A stretch of DNA of 46,279 nt. It comes from Pirellulaceae bacterium (GTDB taxonomy: Bacteria; Planctomycetota; Planctomycetia; Pirellulales; Pirellulaceae). The translations under genes were made by a program, and so were the position numbers. Shown here piece by piece: positions 8,036-17,441 of the stretch (the stretch's first letter is position 1; each line of letters starts with the position of its first letter). The DNA lies in contig JAGYIQ010000017.1 of NCBI GenBank assembly GCA_018402565.1, positions 1-46,279 of the forward strand, read 5' to 3'. Under the pieces are notes generated by a model. That model did no database searches, had not been told where the DNA came from, and was given only the letters and a program-made list of their open reading frames with translations.

Positions 8036-8063
8036 TTGACAAGTCGCGATAATCAGATATATT
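8036..8063 (+). promoter_or_regulatory. Promoter of the RND efflux operon
   Basis: TTGACA (8036-8041), a 16-bp spacer, and TATATT (8058-8063); expected transcription start near 8070, about 30 nt before the adaptor start. The octamer ATATTGAC occurs twice (8033-8040 and 8059-8066) flanking the spacer, a possible repressor site. GATATATTGAC is also present at the promoter near 1056. Confidence 0.6.
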
Positions 8064-8100
8064 GACCTGGGGTTGGTGGGCTCGGAACAGGAGATTTCGG

Positions 8101-9237
8101 ATGTGGACGCGGATAATGGCTTGGTTGGGGACGGGATTTCGAGCGGTGGTGGCGGCCGTGTTGTTGGCGGGGATGGGGGCCTTGGTCCTGTGGATGTCGG
8201 GTTTTTTCCAGGCCAAGATCCAGCCGCAGTGGTCGGAGCGGGTGCAGCGGGCGGGGGCGGATCGGCCGACGGACGAGGTGCACGAGGTGATGAAGCCGGT
8301 GTTGGAGGAGGTGGTGGGGACGTTGCGGGCGGCCAGTCGCACGGTGGTTTCGGCCAAGGTGATGGCGACGATCGCCGAGATTCCGGTGGTGGCGGGCCAG
8401 GAGGTGCGGCGGGGCGACGTCTTGATCCGTCTGGATGCTCAGGAGTACCAGCGGCGGTGGGAGCAGGCCCAGCAGTCGTTGGCGGCGGCGACATCGGCCG
8501 AGGAGTTGGCGGATAAGGACTATGTTCGGTTCGAGGAGTTGTCGCGTCAGAACGTGGTTTCGCGAGCGGAGTATGACGCGGCGGCCAGTCGCGTGACGGT
8601 GGCTCGGGCGGAGCGGTTGCGAGCGGAGCAGGCGGTGGCCGAGGCCCAGGTGCTGTTGTCGTACCAGACGATTTTGGCGGCAAAGGACGGGCGGATCGTG
8701 GACCGTTATGCCGAGCCGGGTGATTTGGCTCAGCCGGGCGTGCCGCTGTTGTCGCTCTACGATGCCGCGTCGTTGCGGTTGGAGACGCCGGTCATGGAGC
8801 AGTTGGCGGCTCGGCTGCAGGTAGGCGATCAATTGATGGCTCGGTTGGATGTATTGGACGAAGAGGTGCGGGCCACGGTGCGTGAGATTGTGCCGCAGGC
8901 GGATGCCGCCAGTCGTTCGTTTTTGGTTAAATCGGCGATTGATTTTTCGCCGCGATTGTACGAGGGCATGTTTGGTCGCCTGATCATTCCCGGGGGCGAG
9001 CGGCGTCATTTGTGCTTGAATTCCGAGGCCATCATTCGCATTGGGCAATTGGAGTACGTCGACGTGTTGTTGTCGGACGGGCAAGTGGAGCGTCGGTTGA
9101 TCCGCACGGGCGAGTTGGGCATGCCGGGACGGCAGGAGGTCTTGAGCGGTGTGGAGGCTGGTGATGTCGTGTTGTTGGGACAGCAACTGACCGGGTCGAG
9201 TGGCACAAGTCCTCGTAGCCAGGGAGAGCAGCCATGA
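8101..9237 (+). CDS. RND efflux periplasmic adaptor (HlyD/MFP family)
   Basis: A 378-residue membrane-fusion protein. One N-terminal transmembrane anchor (about residues 10-30) is followed by the first lipoyl half (VSAKVMATIAEIPVVAGQEVRRGDVLIRLD), a helical hairpin rich in Ala/Glu/Arg (about 130-195), the second lipoyl half (AKDGRIVDRYAEPGDLAQPGVPLLSLYD), then beta-barrel and membrane-proximal domains. Such proteins link an inner-membrane RND pump to an outer-membrane channel. ATG 8101 has AGGAG eight bases upstream. The stop overlaps the permease ATG by 4 bp, so both are made together. No TolC-like gene or regulator is adjacent. Confidence 0.9.
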   Translation: MWTRIMAWLGTGFRAVVAAVLLAGMGALVLWMSGFFQAKIQPQWSERVQRAGADRPTDEVHEVMKPVLEEVVGTLRAASRTVVSAKVMATIAEIPVVAGQEVRRGDVLIRLDAQEYQRRWEQAQQSLAAATSAEELADKDYVRFEELSRQNVVSRAEYDAAASRVTVARAERLRAEQAVAEAQVLLSYQTILAAKDGRIVDRYAEPGDLAQPGVPLLSLYDAASLRLETPVMEQLAARLQVGDQLMARLDVLDEEVRATVREIVPQADAASRSFLVKSAIDFSPRLYEGMFGRLIIPGGERRHLCLNSEAIIRIGQLEYVDVLLSDGQVERRLIRTGELGMPGRQEVLSGVEAGDVVLLGQQLTGSSGTSPRSQGEQP

Positions 9238-12200
9238 GCGAATCCCCACAAGCCGTCCGCCCCAGTGATCCCTGGTCGGAGGAGGAACGCGGGCTATCGC
9301 CCATGACGCGTTTGGTCGGAGGGTTGCTCCGCGGCGACGTGTCCCTGATGTTGATTGGTTTATCCTTGATCGTGGGATTCGCGGCCTTGTGGGTCACACC
9401 GCGGGAAGAGGAGCCGCAGATCGTGGTGCCGATGGCCGACATCCTGATCGAAGCACCCGGTCTGTCCGCTGCGGAAGTCGAGCGGCAAGTGACGGAAAAG
9501 CTGGAGAAGTTGGTTTCTCAGATTGATGGCGTCGAGTACGTGTACTCGGTGTCCAAATTTGGTCAGAGCGTGGTGACGGTCCGCTTTTATGTCGGTGAAG
9601 ATCGCGAGGACTCACTGACCAAACTTCACAGCAAGATCCAATCGGCCACTCACGAGTTGCCGGCCGCGATTTCGGGCTGGGTGGTACAGCCGGTCGAGGT
9701 GGATGATGTGCCGATTGTGACCGTCACGCTGTGGTCGCAGCGGTTGCAGGATTATGGTGACTTCGAACTGCGTCGCTTGGCGGAAGAGTTGCAGCGTGAG
9801 TTGCAGAGTGTGCCGGACACCAATCGCGTGCAGCTTGTCGGCGGGCGGCGACGCTTGATTCAAGTGCAGCTGGACCCCATCCGACTGGCGGCTTATCGCC
9901 TTTCGCCGGCGGAGATTGGCCGGGCGTTGGACGCGAGTAACGTGCGGATTCGCAGCGGCAGCTTTGACCAACAGGATCGCCACTTGTTGGTGGAGGGCGG
10001 CGAGCGTCTGCAGGGAGTGGGCGACTTGGAAAATCTGGTTGTGGGTGTCACGGGCGACCAACCTGTTTACCTGCGGAACGTGGCGACAGTGATTGACGGC
10101 CCCGAGTCTCCCACGCAATACAGTTGGATGGGCTTTGGGATGGCGGCGGGGGAAGAGGCCGCCACGACGGAAGTGTTTCCCGCGGTGCACTTGTCAGTGG
10201 CCAAGAAAAAAGGCAGCAATGCGGTCCAAGTCGCGGCGGAAGTCGAGCGTCGCTTGGAACAGTTGTCATCGATCTACTTGCCCGAGGGCGTGCACTATCG
10301 CATCACTCGGGATTATGGCGAGACGGCCAATGAGAAGGTCAGCGAATTGGTCGAGGGATTGGTCGTGGCCGTGCTGACCGTGATTGTCCTGATCGGCCTG
10401 GTGATCGGCTGGCGTGCGGCCTTGGTGATCGCCATCGCAATTCCCGTCTGTTACAGCGTGACGTTGGGGGTCAATCTGTTGGTCGGGTACACGATCAATC
10501 GCGTGACCATGTTTGCCTTGATCTTGGCCTTGGGCTTGTTGGTCGATGACCCGATCACGGACATCGAGAACATTGCTCGGTATTTTGCCACCAAACGCCT
10601 ACCCGCTCGACTGTCCGTATTGCGGGCCGTGCAGGAAGTGCGTCCCGCCTTGATCATGTCGACCTTGGCGATCATCGCCAGCTTCCTGCCCTTGGCGTTT
10701 ATCACGGGCATGATGGGTCCCTACATGGCGCCGATGGCCTTGAACGTCCCATTGACCGTTACTGTCTCTACCTTGGTGGCATTCACGATAACCCCGTGGT
10801 TGGGCATGATCGCGCTGCGGAAGACAGCATTGGGGCCGCGCCAGCCGGACGGGGATGGAGGGGCCGCGGCGAGTGGGGCCAGTCCGGCGGATGACCCGTC
10901 GCTGTCCGAGGCAGGAATGTTCGATCGCGCCGGTTGGTTGTACCGCATCTCCAGTCTGTTTTTTGGCATGGTATTGCGCTCGCCACGACGCGCTATTGGC
11001 GTCTTGGGCGTCGTGGTGCTGTTGATGGTCGTGGTGTCGGGTCTGCCGTTGCTGCGTGGCATTCCGCTGAAGATGCTGCCCTACGACAACAAGAACGAAT
11101 TTCAAATCATTGTAGATATGCCCGAGGGGACCACATTGGAGCGGACCGATTTGGTCGCTCGACGCATTGGTCGCTATGTCTCGGGCTTGGCGGAAGTGGA
11201 GGATTACCAGGTTTTTGTTGGAATGGCCTCGCCGATGGACTTCAACGGCATGGTACGGCACTACTACCAGCGTCAAGGGGCGCACGTGGCGGACCTACGT
11301 GTGAATTTGGTGGCCAAGGAGCGACGGCAACAGCAATCGCACGAGATCATCTTGCGGATCCGTGACCAGATCGCCGCATTGGGGCGTGAACTGGGAGCCA
11401 ACTTGAAGATTGTCGAGGTGCCACCGGGGCCGCCCGTCTTGGCGACGTTGACTGCGGAAGTCTACGGTCCGCCCGATGCCAGTTACGAGGACTTGAGTGC
11501 CGTGGCGGGGATCGTCGAGCAACGATTGGCCAAAGAGCCGGGAATCGTTGACGTGGATTCGACCTTGGAAGCCGACCAAACGCTCTATCGGTTTGTCGTC
11601 GATAAACCCAAAGCCGCTTTATCAGGACTTTCAGCGCAAGAGATTGCCAGGACGCTCCGAACGGCCGTGGATGGCCAACGCGTGACCCAGATGAGTTCCG
11701 AGGGCGAAGTCGAGCCGCTGTGGGTGGAGCTGCGGCTGCCACGAGTCAAACGGTCGTCATTGGAGGACCTACGCCAGATTTACTTGCCGACGACCGATGG
11801 AAAAATGATCCAATTGGGCGAATTGGGCCAATTTGTGGAGACGATCGATGACCGAGCGATCTACCATAAAAATCTCCGCCGAGTCGTCTACGTTTACGGC
11901 GAGATCGCTGGTATTCCGCCGGCCGACGCGATTATCGACATGTGGATGGATCAATTGCCGGCCGGGACGGAAGTGACAGATGCAGGTGCCCCACGTCCGC
12001 TCAGCGAGCGCAGTTGGTTGTCGCCGGGCGGTGGCCAGCCCTGGTCGATCCCGGCTGGTTACGAGGTCTCGTGGACGGGCGAAGGGGAATGGAAGATCAC
12101 GTTGGATGTGTTCCGCGATCTGGGGATCGCGTTTGGAGCCGCCTTGGTGGGCATCTTCTTCCTGCTGATGTTCCAGACCGGTTCACGCTGGTTGCCGCTG

Positions 12201-12638
12201 TTGATCATGTCGGCGATTCCGCTGACGTTGATCGGCATTTTGCCTGGCTTTTGGGCCTTGAATGCCCTGACCAATGTGCCGGTGGGCGGTCATCCCAACC
12301 CGACCTTCTTCACGGCGACAGCCATGATCGGTGTGATCGCCTTGGCGGGCATCGTCGTCCGGAACTCGGTGGTGCTGATCGACTTCATGGATATGGCACG
12401 CGCGGAAGGCCAGAGCCTGGAGGATGCCGTGATCGGATCCGTGGCGGTGCGGACGCGTCCCATTCTGCTGACGGCCGGTACAACCTTGTTGGGAAATTGG
12501 GTGATTACCTTGGATCCAGTCTTCTCTGGGTTGGCCTGGGCGATCATCTTCGGGATCTTTGCTTCGACGGTCTTTACGTTGGTCGTGATCCCGACCAGTT
12601 ATTGGTTGTTGAATCGCCAGTCACCGAGCACGATCTAG
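9234..12638 (+). CDS. RND efflux transporter permease
   Basis: A 1134-residue inner-membrane pump of the AcrB/HAE-type RND family. It shows the expected plan: TM1 near residues 36-55, a large periplasmic loop, TM2-TM6 (about 370-530), TM7 near 585-610, a second large loop, and TM8-TM12 to the end. The proton-relay aspartates are present as D438-D439 in GLLVDDPITDIEN, where many homologues read DDAIVVVEN. An insertion of about 35 Gly/Ala/Pro/Asp-rich residues lies between TM6 and TM7. Substrate cannot be inferred: the heavy-metal signature of CusA-type pumps is not evident. It is translationally coupled to the adaptor. Confidence 0.92.
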   Translation: MSESPQAVRPSDPWSEEERGLSPMTRLVGGLLRGDVSLMLIGLSLIVGFAALWVTPREEEPQIVVPMADILIEAPGLSAAEVERQVTEKLEKLVSQIDGVEYVYSVSKFGQSVVTVRFYVGEDREDSLTKLHSKIQSATHELPAAISGWVVQPVEVDDVPIVTVTLWSQRLQDYGDFELRRLAEELQRELQSVPDTNRVQLVGGRRRLIQVQLDPIRLAAYRLSPAEIGRALDASNVRIRSGSFDQQDRHLLVEGGERLQGVGDLENLVVGVTGDQPVYLRNVATVIDGPESPTQYSWMGFGMAAGEEAATTEVFPAVHLSVAKKKGSNAVQVAAEVERRLEQLSSIYLPEGVHYRITRDYGETANEKVSELVEGLVVAVLTVIVLIGLVIGWRAALVIAIAIPVCYSVTLGVNLLVGYTINRVTMFALILALGLLVDDPITDIENIARYFATKRLPARLSVLRAVQEVRPALIMSTLAIIASFLPLAFITGMMGPYMAPMALNVPLTVTVSTLVAFTITPWLGMIALRKTALGPRQPDGDGGAAASGASPADDPSLSEAGMFDRAGWLYRISSLFFGMVLRSPRRAIGVLGVVVLLMVVVSGLPLLRGIPLKMLPYDNKNEFQIIVDMPEGTTLERTDLVARRIGRYVSGLAEVEDYQVFVGMASPMDFNGMVRHYYQRQGAHVADLRVNLVAKERRQQQSHEIILRIRDQIAALGRELGANLKIVEVPPGPPVLATLTAEVYGPPDASYEDLSAVAGIVEQRLAKEPGIVDVDSTLEADQTLYRFVVDKPKAALSGLSAQEIARTLRTAVDGQRVTQMSSEGEVEPLWVELRLPRVKRSSLEDLRQIYLPTTDGKMIQLGELGQFVETIDDRAIYHKNLRRVVYVYGEIAGIPPADAIIDMWMDQLPAGTEVTDAGAPRPLSERSWLSPGGGQPWSIPAGYEVSWTGEGEWKITLDVFRDLGIAFGAALVGIFFLLMFQTGSRWLPLLIMSAIPLTLIGILPGFWALNALTNVPVGGHPNPTFFTATAMIGVIALAGIVVRNSVVLIDFMDMARAEGQSLEDAVIGSVAVRTRPILLTAGTTLLGNWVITLDPVFSGLAWAIIFGIFASTVFTLVVIPTSYWLLNRQSPSTI

Positions 12639-12647
12639 GCCACGGCC

Positions 12648-12672
12648 TTTTCCAGTGGCATATGCTGGAAAA
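12648..12672. terminator. Hairpin after the efflux operon
   Basis: TTTTCCAG (12648-12655) pairs with CTGGAAAA (12665-12672), and the loop contains the palindrome GCATATGC. It starts 9 bases after the permease stop, the position of a terminator. The run after the stem on the plus strand is A, not U, so it is not a canonical intrinsic terminator for the pump genes. Confidence 0.4.
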
Positions 12673-12676
12673 AAAT

Positions 12677-12839
12677 GTAACCGTTCACGGGTGGGAGGTA
12701 TTCCGTGGGGCTGGTGTATTCCGCAAGTCGGGTGGTTCTCGGGGGAAACCAGTAGCGTTCTCCAGATGCTTTTACTCGCAAATGATCGTGGAGATCGCTC
12801 GACTTGCTGCATGGCACCCTACGAGGCGTGAACGGTTAC
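12677..12839. mobile_element. MITE-like element with 13-bp terminal inverted repeats
   Basis: A 163-bp non-coding unit bounded by GTAACCGTTCACG (12677-12689) and its exact complement CGTGAACGGTTAC (12827-12839). Flanks are GA7T on the left (12668-12676) and GA6T on the right (12840-12847), which could be a target-site duplication. The left about 110 bp recurs, inverted, at 21944-22055, and the right about 40 bp recurs at 7767-7806. The rest of the gap to 13025 has no gene; a GTGTACGGTTACG relative sits at 12908-12920. Confidence 0.6.
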
Positions 12840-13025
12840 GAAAAAATGATCGTACCTGAACGCGAGTAGGAAAGGCAATTATCGTCCACGGTTCGTGGCG
12901 AAACATCGTGTACGGTTACGTTCCTGTTGGGGACGCTGGCCAGCGAGTTTCGCTGGCTTTACTTCCACAGGTCACCTTGTTAGCATCAGGGTGTATCGGT
13001 TGTTTGGTGCTAGTGAGGGTTGATT

Positions 13026-13712
13026 GTGCGATTTAACACCAATCCGTTTCCTGGGATGAATCCATGGCTGGAGCAGGCCTGGGGGGACGTGCATGCCTCG
13101 TTCATGACCTACGCGCGGGATAGCCTGCAGGATCAGTTGCCCCCCGATTTGCAGGCGCGGGTCGAGGAGTACTTGTCGGTTGCGGATGTAGAGAATGATC
13201 ATTTAAACGACGGCTCGCGACGATTGTTGATCTTGGACAGTCGTGCGGGACAGCGGGTGATTACCGTGATCGAATTGCTGAGTCCGGCGAATAAACAATC
13301 GCCCGCGGGTCGACGTCAGTACCTCAAGAAGCAGAGCGAGCTATTGGCGGCAGGAGTCAACTTGGTCGAGATTGACTTGCTGCGTGGGGGCACTTGGGTG
13401 ATGGCGACGGAGTTGGACTTGTATCCGGAGTCGCTGCGTCAACCGTACCGTGTGGGCGTGGTGCGGGCCGAAAACGTGGCGGAGGCAGAGTTGTACCCGG
13501 CGACCTACGCCAGACCGCTACCGACGATCCGCGTGCCGTTGAGATCAACGGACCAAGACGTACGGTTGCCGCTCCAGTGGTTGATCAATCACGTGTATGA
13601 GCGCGGCCGCTACGGCAATGACCTGGATTATGCTCGACCGCCGGAACCGCCACTGTCCGAGGTGGATCGCCAGTGGATCGAGCCGTTCTTGCGCGAGTCG
13701 GCAAAGACCTGA
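13026..13712 (+). CDS. DUF4058 family protein, shortened
   Basis: A 228-residue protein with the DUF4058 hallmarks: FPGMNPWLE near the N-terminus, a W-x-D-V-H block, LPPDLQARVEE, then ITVIELLSPANKQSPAGRRQY and LVEIDLLRGG. Function of the family is unknown; its fold resembles nucleases in some analyses, which I cannot confirm here. In homologues I recall, a further segment lies between the RVEE and the RLLILD blocks; here they are only about 15 residues apart, suggesting an internal deletion. GTG 13026 is preferred because GAGGG lies seven bases upstream. A TTG at 13020 sits too close to that site. Confidence 0.75.
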   Translation: MRFNTNPFPGMNPWLEQAWGDVHASFMTYARDSLQDQLPPDLQARVEEYLSVADVENDHLNDGSRRLLILDSRAGQRVITVIELLSPANKQSPAGRRQYLKKQSELLAAGVNLVEIDLLRGGTWVMATELDLYPESLRQPYRVGVVRAENVAEAELYPATYARPLPTIRVPLRSTDQDVRLPLQWLINHVYERGRYGNDLDYARPPEPPLSEVDRQWIEPFLRESAKT

Positions 13713-13727
13713 CACCCGCGGCTCGTG

Positions 13728-15014
13728 CTATTGGCTAGTATTCCAATAAATCCTTGTATTCTGCGTCTGGCGACCGACGGCGATGATATCGGGTTGGCCG
13801 TCGCGATCCAGATCGGCGATCGTGAGGTCCTCGACGGCCACGTTGCCAGGATCGACCAAGGTCCGTAGCCAGGACCCATCGGCTTGGGCTCGGTAGATCC
13901 GGACCCCGCGTCGCGTGGTGAAGTTGTCGCCCAAATTGGGATTGGGGTCGTCGCGGACGCCAACCACCAATTCGGCTTGGCCGTCGCCCGTCAGGTCGGC
14001 AAAACGCACTGCGTGGCCCCAACGCAACTCGCGATCGATCACTTCTCGCTGCAGTTCAGAGTTCGTCGTTGGACCATTTCTGTCCTCCCCAGTCGGACGA
14101 TAGACCACAACTTGGTTGCCGTGCCAGGGTTCGATCGTGGCGACTTGTTTACTTGCCCGATCAATGTCGATCTCGCTGGCGCCGCGACTGCCGTCCGGCG
14201 TGGTTTGATCGGCTGGGTGCACCAACCCCGTGGACCAGGCGTCTGGGCCGTCGGCGACGACCGCGCTGATTCCCTCGTAGCTGGCCACCAGCAACCGGTG
14301 GCGAGGTTTCCCAGTGATCGGGTTGCTCCCGTCCAACGTTGGGGCAAAATTGTGGGCCACGCGTAGTTCGCGGGACAGGACCAATGGTCGCCAGTTTTCC
14401 GTGACTTGCGGATTGTTGGGGATCTTCAAGGCCACGATTTGTAGCGGGCGTCCATCGCTCCAATTGTTTTCCCGCGTTGAACCGGCACCCATGAGCGGAA
14501 CATGCACGATCTCCGAGAAGCCGTCGCCATCCAAATCGATGCAGCGGACGCGGTGCACGGTGGGTTCATTGCAGGGCAATTCATGCATGGTCCAGGGTTG
14601 GGTCACGTCGGTTCCCCGTTGCAACCAGACCAATTGGCCGGGGAGGGTGGTGTTGAACGGTTGCCAGCCCGCACCGACGACGAGTTCCGCTTGTCCATCG
14701 CCGACGATATCGATGGCCGCGATGCTGACGTTATCGGGCCGAGTCTGTCCGTCGAGCAGGATGAACTTGGCCCAGTCATCGCCGCGTTTTTGTGGGTTGC
14801 GGTACCAAGCGATCTGGTGTTGGTCGGCCACGACCAGGTCCAGCCATTGATCGCCGTCGATATCGACCGCGATGACCGCGTAGCCTATCTTCAGGCCACG
14901 GTCGATTTCTTGGACCTGAAATGTGGGTTCAGCCGAGGAGGGTTGATCCGGTGGGAGTGAGAAAGCAGCGGAGGCCCAGCAGCCCAACCAAAAGATCGAC
15001 CAATTGCTGAACAT
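13728..15014 (-). CDS. Secreted FG-GAP/VCBS-repeat protein
   Basis: A 428-residue exported protein. After a signal peptide (about residues 1-27) it carries several beta-propeller repeats with calcium-loop motifs: DIDGDQWLDLVV, DLDGDGFSEIVH, DLTGDGQAELVVG and DLDRDGQPDIIAVG. Such propellers bind surfaces or ligands and are abundant in planctomycetes; the partner is unknown. ATG 15014 has AGAAGG eight bases upstream. The open frame continues upstream to 15140, but that part is encoded by the 53-bp repeat array and is not credible protein. The gene converges on the DUF4058 gene with 15 bp between stops. Confidence 0.8.
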   Translation of the reverse strand: MFSNWSIFWLGCWASAAFSLPPDQPSSAEPTFQVQEIDRGLKIGYAVIAVDIDGDQWLDLVVADQHQIAWYRNPQKRGDDWAKFILLDGQTRPDNVSIAAIDIVGDGQAELVVGAGWQPFNTTLPGQLVWLQRGTDVTQPWTMHELPCNEPTVHRVRCIDLDGDGFSEIVHVPLMGAGSTRENNWSDGRPLQIVALKIPNNPQVTENWRPLVLSRELRVAHNFAPTLDGSNPITGKPRHRLLVASYEGISAVVADGPDAWSTGLVHPADQTTPDGSRGASEIDIDRASKQVATIEPWHGNQVVVYRPTGEDRNGPTTNSELQREVIDRELRWGHAVRFADLTGDGQAELVVGVRDDPNPNLGDNFTTRRGVRIYRAQADGSWLRTLVDPGNVAVEDLTIADLDRDGQPDIIAVGRQTQNTRIYWNTSQ

Positions 15015-15040
15015 TGCCAGTGCCTTCTCGGGAGGATGCC

Positions 15041-15268
15041 ACGTTCCTTCTAGGGTAACGAAACGCTTGACGCGTTCCGCTACGCATGAGGCCACGTGCT
15101 TTCTAGGGTAACGAAACGCTTGACGCGTTCCGCTACGCATGAGGCCACGTGCTTTCTGGGGTAACGAAACGCGTGACGCGTTCCGCTACGATTGCGGCCA
15201 CGTTTGTTCCAGGGTAACGAAACGCTTGACGCGTTCCGCTACGCATGAGGCCACGTGCTTTCTAGGGT
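15041..15268. repeat. 53-bp tandem hairpin repeat, four copies and a partial
   Basis: Units of exactly 53 bp; the GGG before TAACG falls at 15053, 15106, 15159, 15212 and 15265. Each unit contains GTAACGAAACGC, a short loop, and GCGTTCCGCTAC, whose arms pair over ten positions with two A/C mismatches. The array fills the gap between the S41 protease stop (15270) and the VCBS gene start (15014), both on the minus strand, so a read-through transcript would carry four hairpins in a row. Confidence 0.9.
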
Positions 15269-15269
15269 G

Positions 15270-17441
15270 CTAGGACTTCTGCAACATTTGGGAGTAATCC
15301 GTGGCGATGCCCAGGACTTCGTCCAAGTAGAAATCGCGTTTGATTTCTTTGCTCGGGCCATCGACTTGTTGGTTGACGGTGTCTTCGTCTTGTTTCTCAG
15401 CATTGAACTCGGCGCGTTCGGCCAGGTACGCGGCCTTGTTCAGAGTGACGGTCTTCTTTTGCTTCTGCTCGGTGTAGCGTTGGATGTCGCGTTCCAAGCG
15501 TTGGAAATCAGCGGACTCCTTCCGACGGCTGAGGCTCTTTTCTGTCAGGGTCTGCAGTTGTTCGGGGGAAAGGAGGCCGAGTTTCGCGAAGCGAGCGGTG
15601 GGGATTCGATCGAAGGCCATGGCGTAGTCCAAGTCACCTTCGGCCACGTCCATCTGTGCGGTGATGGACGGCAATGTCAGATCGGCCTCGACACCCCGCA
15701 ATTGGGTGCTGTCGCCACCGGGGCGATAGAACTGCTGGATGGTCAGTTTCAAAGCGCCCAAGGTCGTGGAGTTGGCGGCTTCGCGCGAACGATCGTACTG
15801 GGCGGCCAAATTCAACAAGTTTTGCACGGTACCTTTGCCGTGGGTGGCGGGGTCGCCGACCACAATGCCACGGCCGTAGTCTTGGATGGCGCCGGCCAGG
15901 ATCTCGCTGGCGCTGGCGCTGAACTTACTGGTGACAACCACCAGCGGTCCGGTCCAAGCCATGCTGGGGTTGTTATCGTCTAAGACCTCGATTTGTCCCA
16001 GCGGATCTTTGACTTGGACGATGGGGCCACGTTCGATGAACAGTCCGGTGCAGTCGATCGCCTCGCGGAGGCTACCGCCGCCATTCATGCGGAGGTCAAG
16101 AACGACCGAGTCGACTTCTTGATCTTTAAATTGCGTAAGGAGTTTCTCGACATCGCGAGTGGTGCTGCGATAGCCATCTTGTTGGTTCCGCGCGCCCTCC
16201 ATGTCGGAGTAGAAACTTGGCAGATCGATCACACCCACCTTAAACGGCGTGCCGTCGGCCTTTTGACCGTGTTCAAAGACCTGGCCCCGTGCGGCGCTGT
16301 CGGTCAGTTCAATTTTTTCTCGCGTGATGGCAATGGTGCGCAAGCCGCCGCCGTCTTTCTTCAGGACGTTCAAGCGGACGACGGTACCGGCCTTGCCGCG
16401 AATCATGGCCACCACGTCCTTGAGACGCATATCGGTGACGTCGACCATTTCACCACTGGTGTCCTGTCCAACGGCCACGATCTTGTCGTCGACCTTGATC
16501 TCACTGCTGCGATCGGCGGCACCGCCGGGGACGATACGACGAATCGTCGTCAGGCCATCGTCGGTACTTTGCAAGGTGGCGCCGATCCCTTCCAAGTTCA
16601 GTCGCATGGTGATCATGAAGTCGTCGTAGCTGGTCGGCGACATGTAACTGGTGTGGGGATCGTAGCAGGTGGTCAGGGCCGAAAGGTACAACTCCACCAC
16701 ATCTTCGTCAATGAATTGGTTCATCCGACGCTGTAAGGCGCGGTAGCGGCGGTGCAGTTTCTCGCGCGAGCTGATGTCTTCGAAGGCCGAGGCCTCGGGG
16801 TTCTCTTGAGCGGCTTTTTCGGCCTCTTCGCGTTCGATCTCCAGCAACATGTACGAGTACTTGATCCGTTGCCGCCAACGTTCCCGCATCTCTTCGACGT
16901 TTGTGCAGTGCTGGATCATGTCCGCATCGGTTAGTAGTTCCTCGTCGACGGTGAAGTCAAAGTCCGTGTCGATCCATTCGGTAGCGAGAGCCACTTGCTC
17001 CTCGACCCGCTTCAGGTAGCGATTGAAAATGTCGAATGCCAGTTCAAATCGTCCCTCGGGCCAAGTCTTGAGGATCTCCTCGGAGCGCTGCGAGAATTCG
17101 TCGATATCGGATTGGAAGAAGTACAGCTTCATCGGATCCAAGTTGCGGAAGTACATCTTCAAGCCGTCCTGCGCCAGTGTGCCGTCCAGCCGTTTCTTGG
17201 ACAGGTGGTACTGGTTCATCAACTGGAAGGTGTCGCGACCGACGATCCGCAGCAGGCTGTTGGTGGGTTTCAGCTCATCGACGGTGCTTGTCGCGAAGCC
17301 CGTGCCGTCATGGCGAATGGAGGTCGCTGGTACAAACGCGGCGTCGTTCAGAGAGCTGCCGGAGGTCCACAACCCGAGACCCAAACCGAACAGGGCCGAC
17401 GCCCCCAGCCACCCGACCGACTTGCTAACTCGAATCTGCAT
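15270..17441 (-). CDS. prc: Carboxy-terminal processing protease, S41 (Prc/Tsp-like)
   Basis: A 723-residue exported serine protease. It has a signal peptide or anchor (about residues 9-30), a long helical N-terminal region (50-260), a PDZ domain (about 285-365) and the S41 catalytic domain. The nucleophile is Ser512 in FSASASEILAGAIQDYG and the general base Lys536 in HGKGTVQ. The C-terminal helical extension with KKTVTLNKA matches Prc/Tsp rather than short CtpA forms. Prc trims or degrades periplasmic proteins recognised by their C-termini. The stop abuts the 53-bp hairpin array. A promoter is proposed at 17523-17551. Confidence 0.92.
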   Translation of the reverse strand: MQIRVSKSVGWLGASALFGLGLGLWTSGSSLNDAAFVPATSIRHDGTGFATSTVDELKPTNSLLRIVGRDTFQLMNQYHLSKKRLDGTLAQDGLKMYFRNLDPMKLYFFQSDIDEFSQRSEEILKTWPEGRFELAFDIFNRYLKRVEEQVALATEWIDTDFDFTVDEELLTDADMIQHCTNVEEMRERWRQRIKYSYMLLEIEREEAEKAAQENPEASAFEDISSREKLHRRYRALQRRMNQFIDEDVVELYLSALTTCYDPHTSYMSPTSYDDFMITMRLNLEGIGATLQSTDDGLTTIRRIVPGGAADRSSEIKVDDKIVAVGQDTSGEMVDVTDMRLKDVVAMIRGKAGTVVRLNVLKKDGGGLRTIAITREKIELTDSAARGQVFEHGQKADGTPFKVGVIDLPSFYSDMEGARNQQDGYRSTTRDVEKLLTQFKDQEVDSVVLDLRMNGGGSLREAIDCTGLFIERGPIVQVKDPLGQIEVLDDNNPSMAWTGPLVVVTSKFSASASEILAGAIQDYGRGIVVGDPATHGKGTVQNLLNLAAQYDRSREAANSTTLGALKLTIQQFYRPGGDSTQLRGVEADLTLPSITAQMDVAEGDLDYAMAFDRIPTARFAKLGLLSPEQLQTLTEKSLSRRKESADFQRLERDIQRYTEQKQKKTVTLNKAAYLAERAEFNAEKQDEDTVNQQVDGPSKEIKRDFYLDEVLGIATDYSQMLQKS

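Noticed and set aside
7308..8065. Open frames through the 15-bp minisatellite encoding Trp/Val/Asp- or Arg/Leu/Val-rich repeats
   Set aside because: They arise because the 15-bp period keeps all frames open. They overlap the end of the thioredoxin-fold gene and the efflux promoter and have no ribosome binding site.
15041..15268. The 53-bp array as a CRISPR
   Set aside because: Units are almost identical throughout, with no unique 30-40 bp spacers, and no cas gene is nearby. It is a simple tandem repeat.
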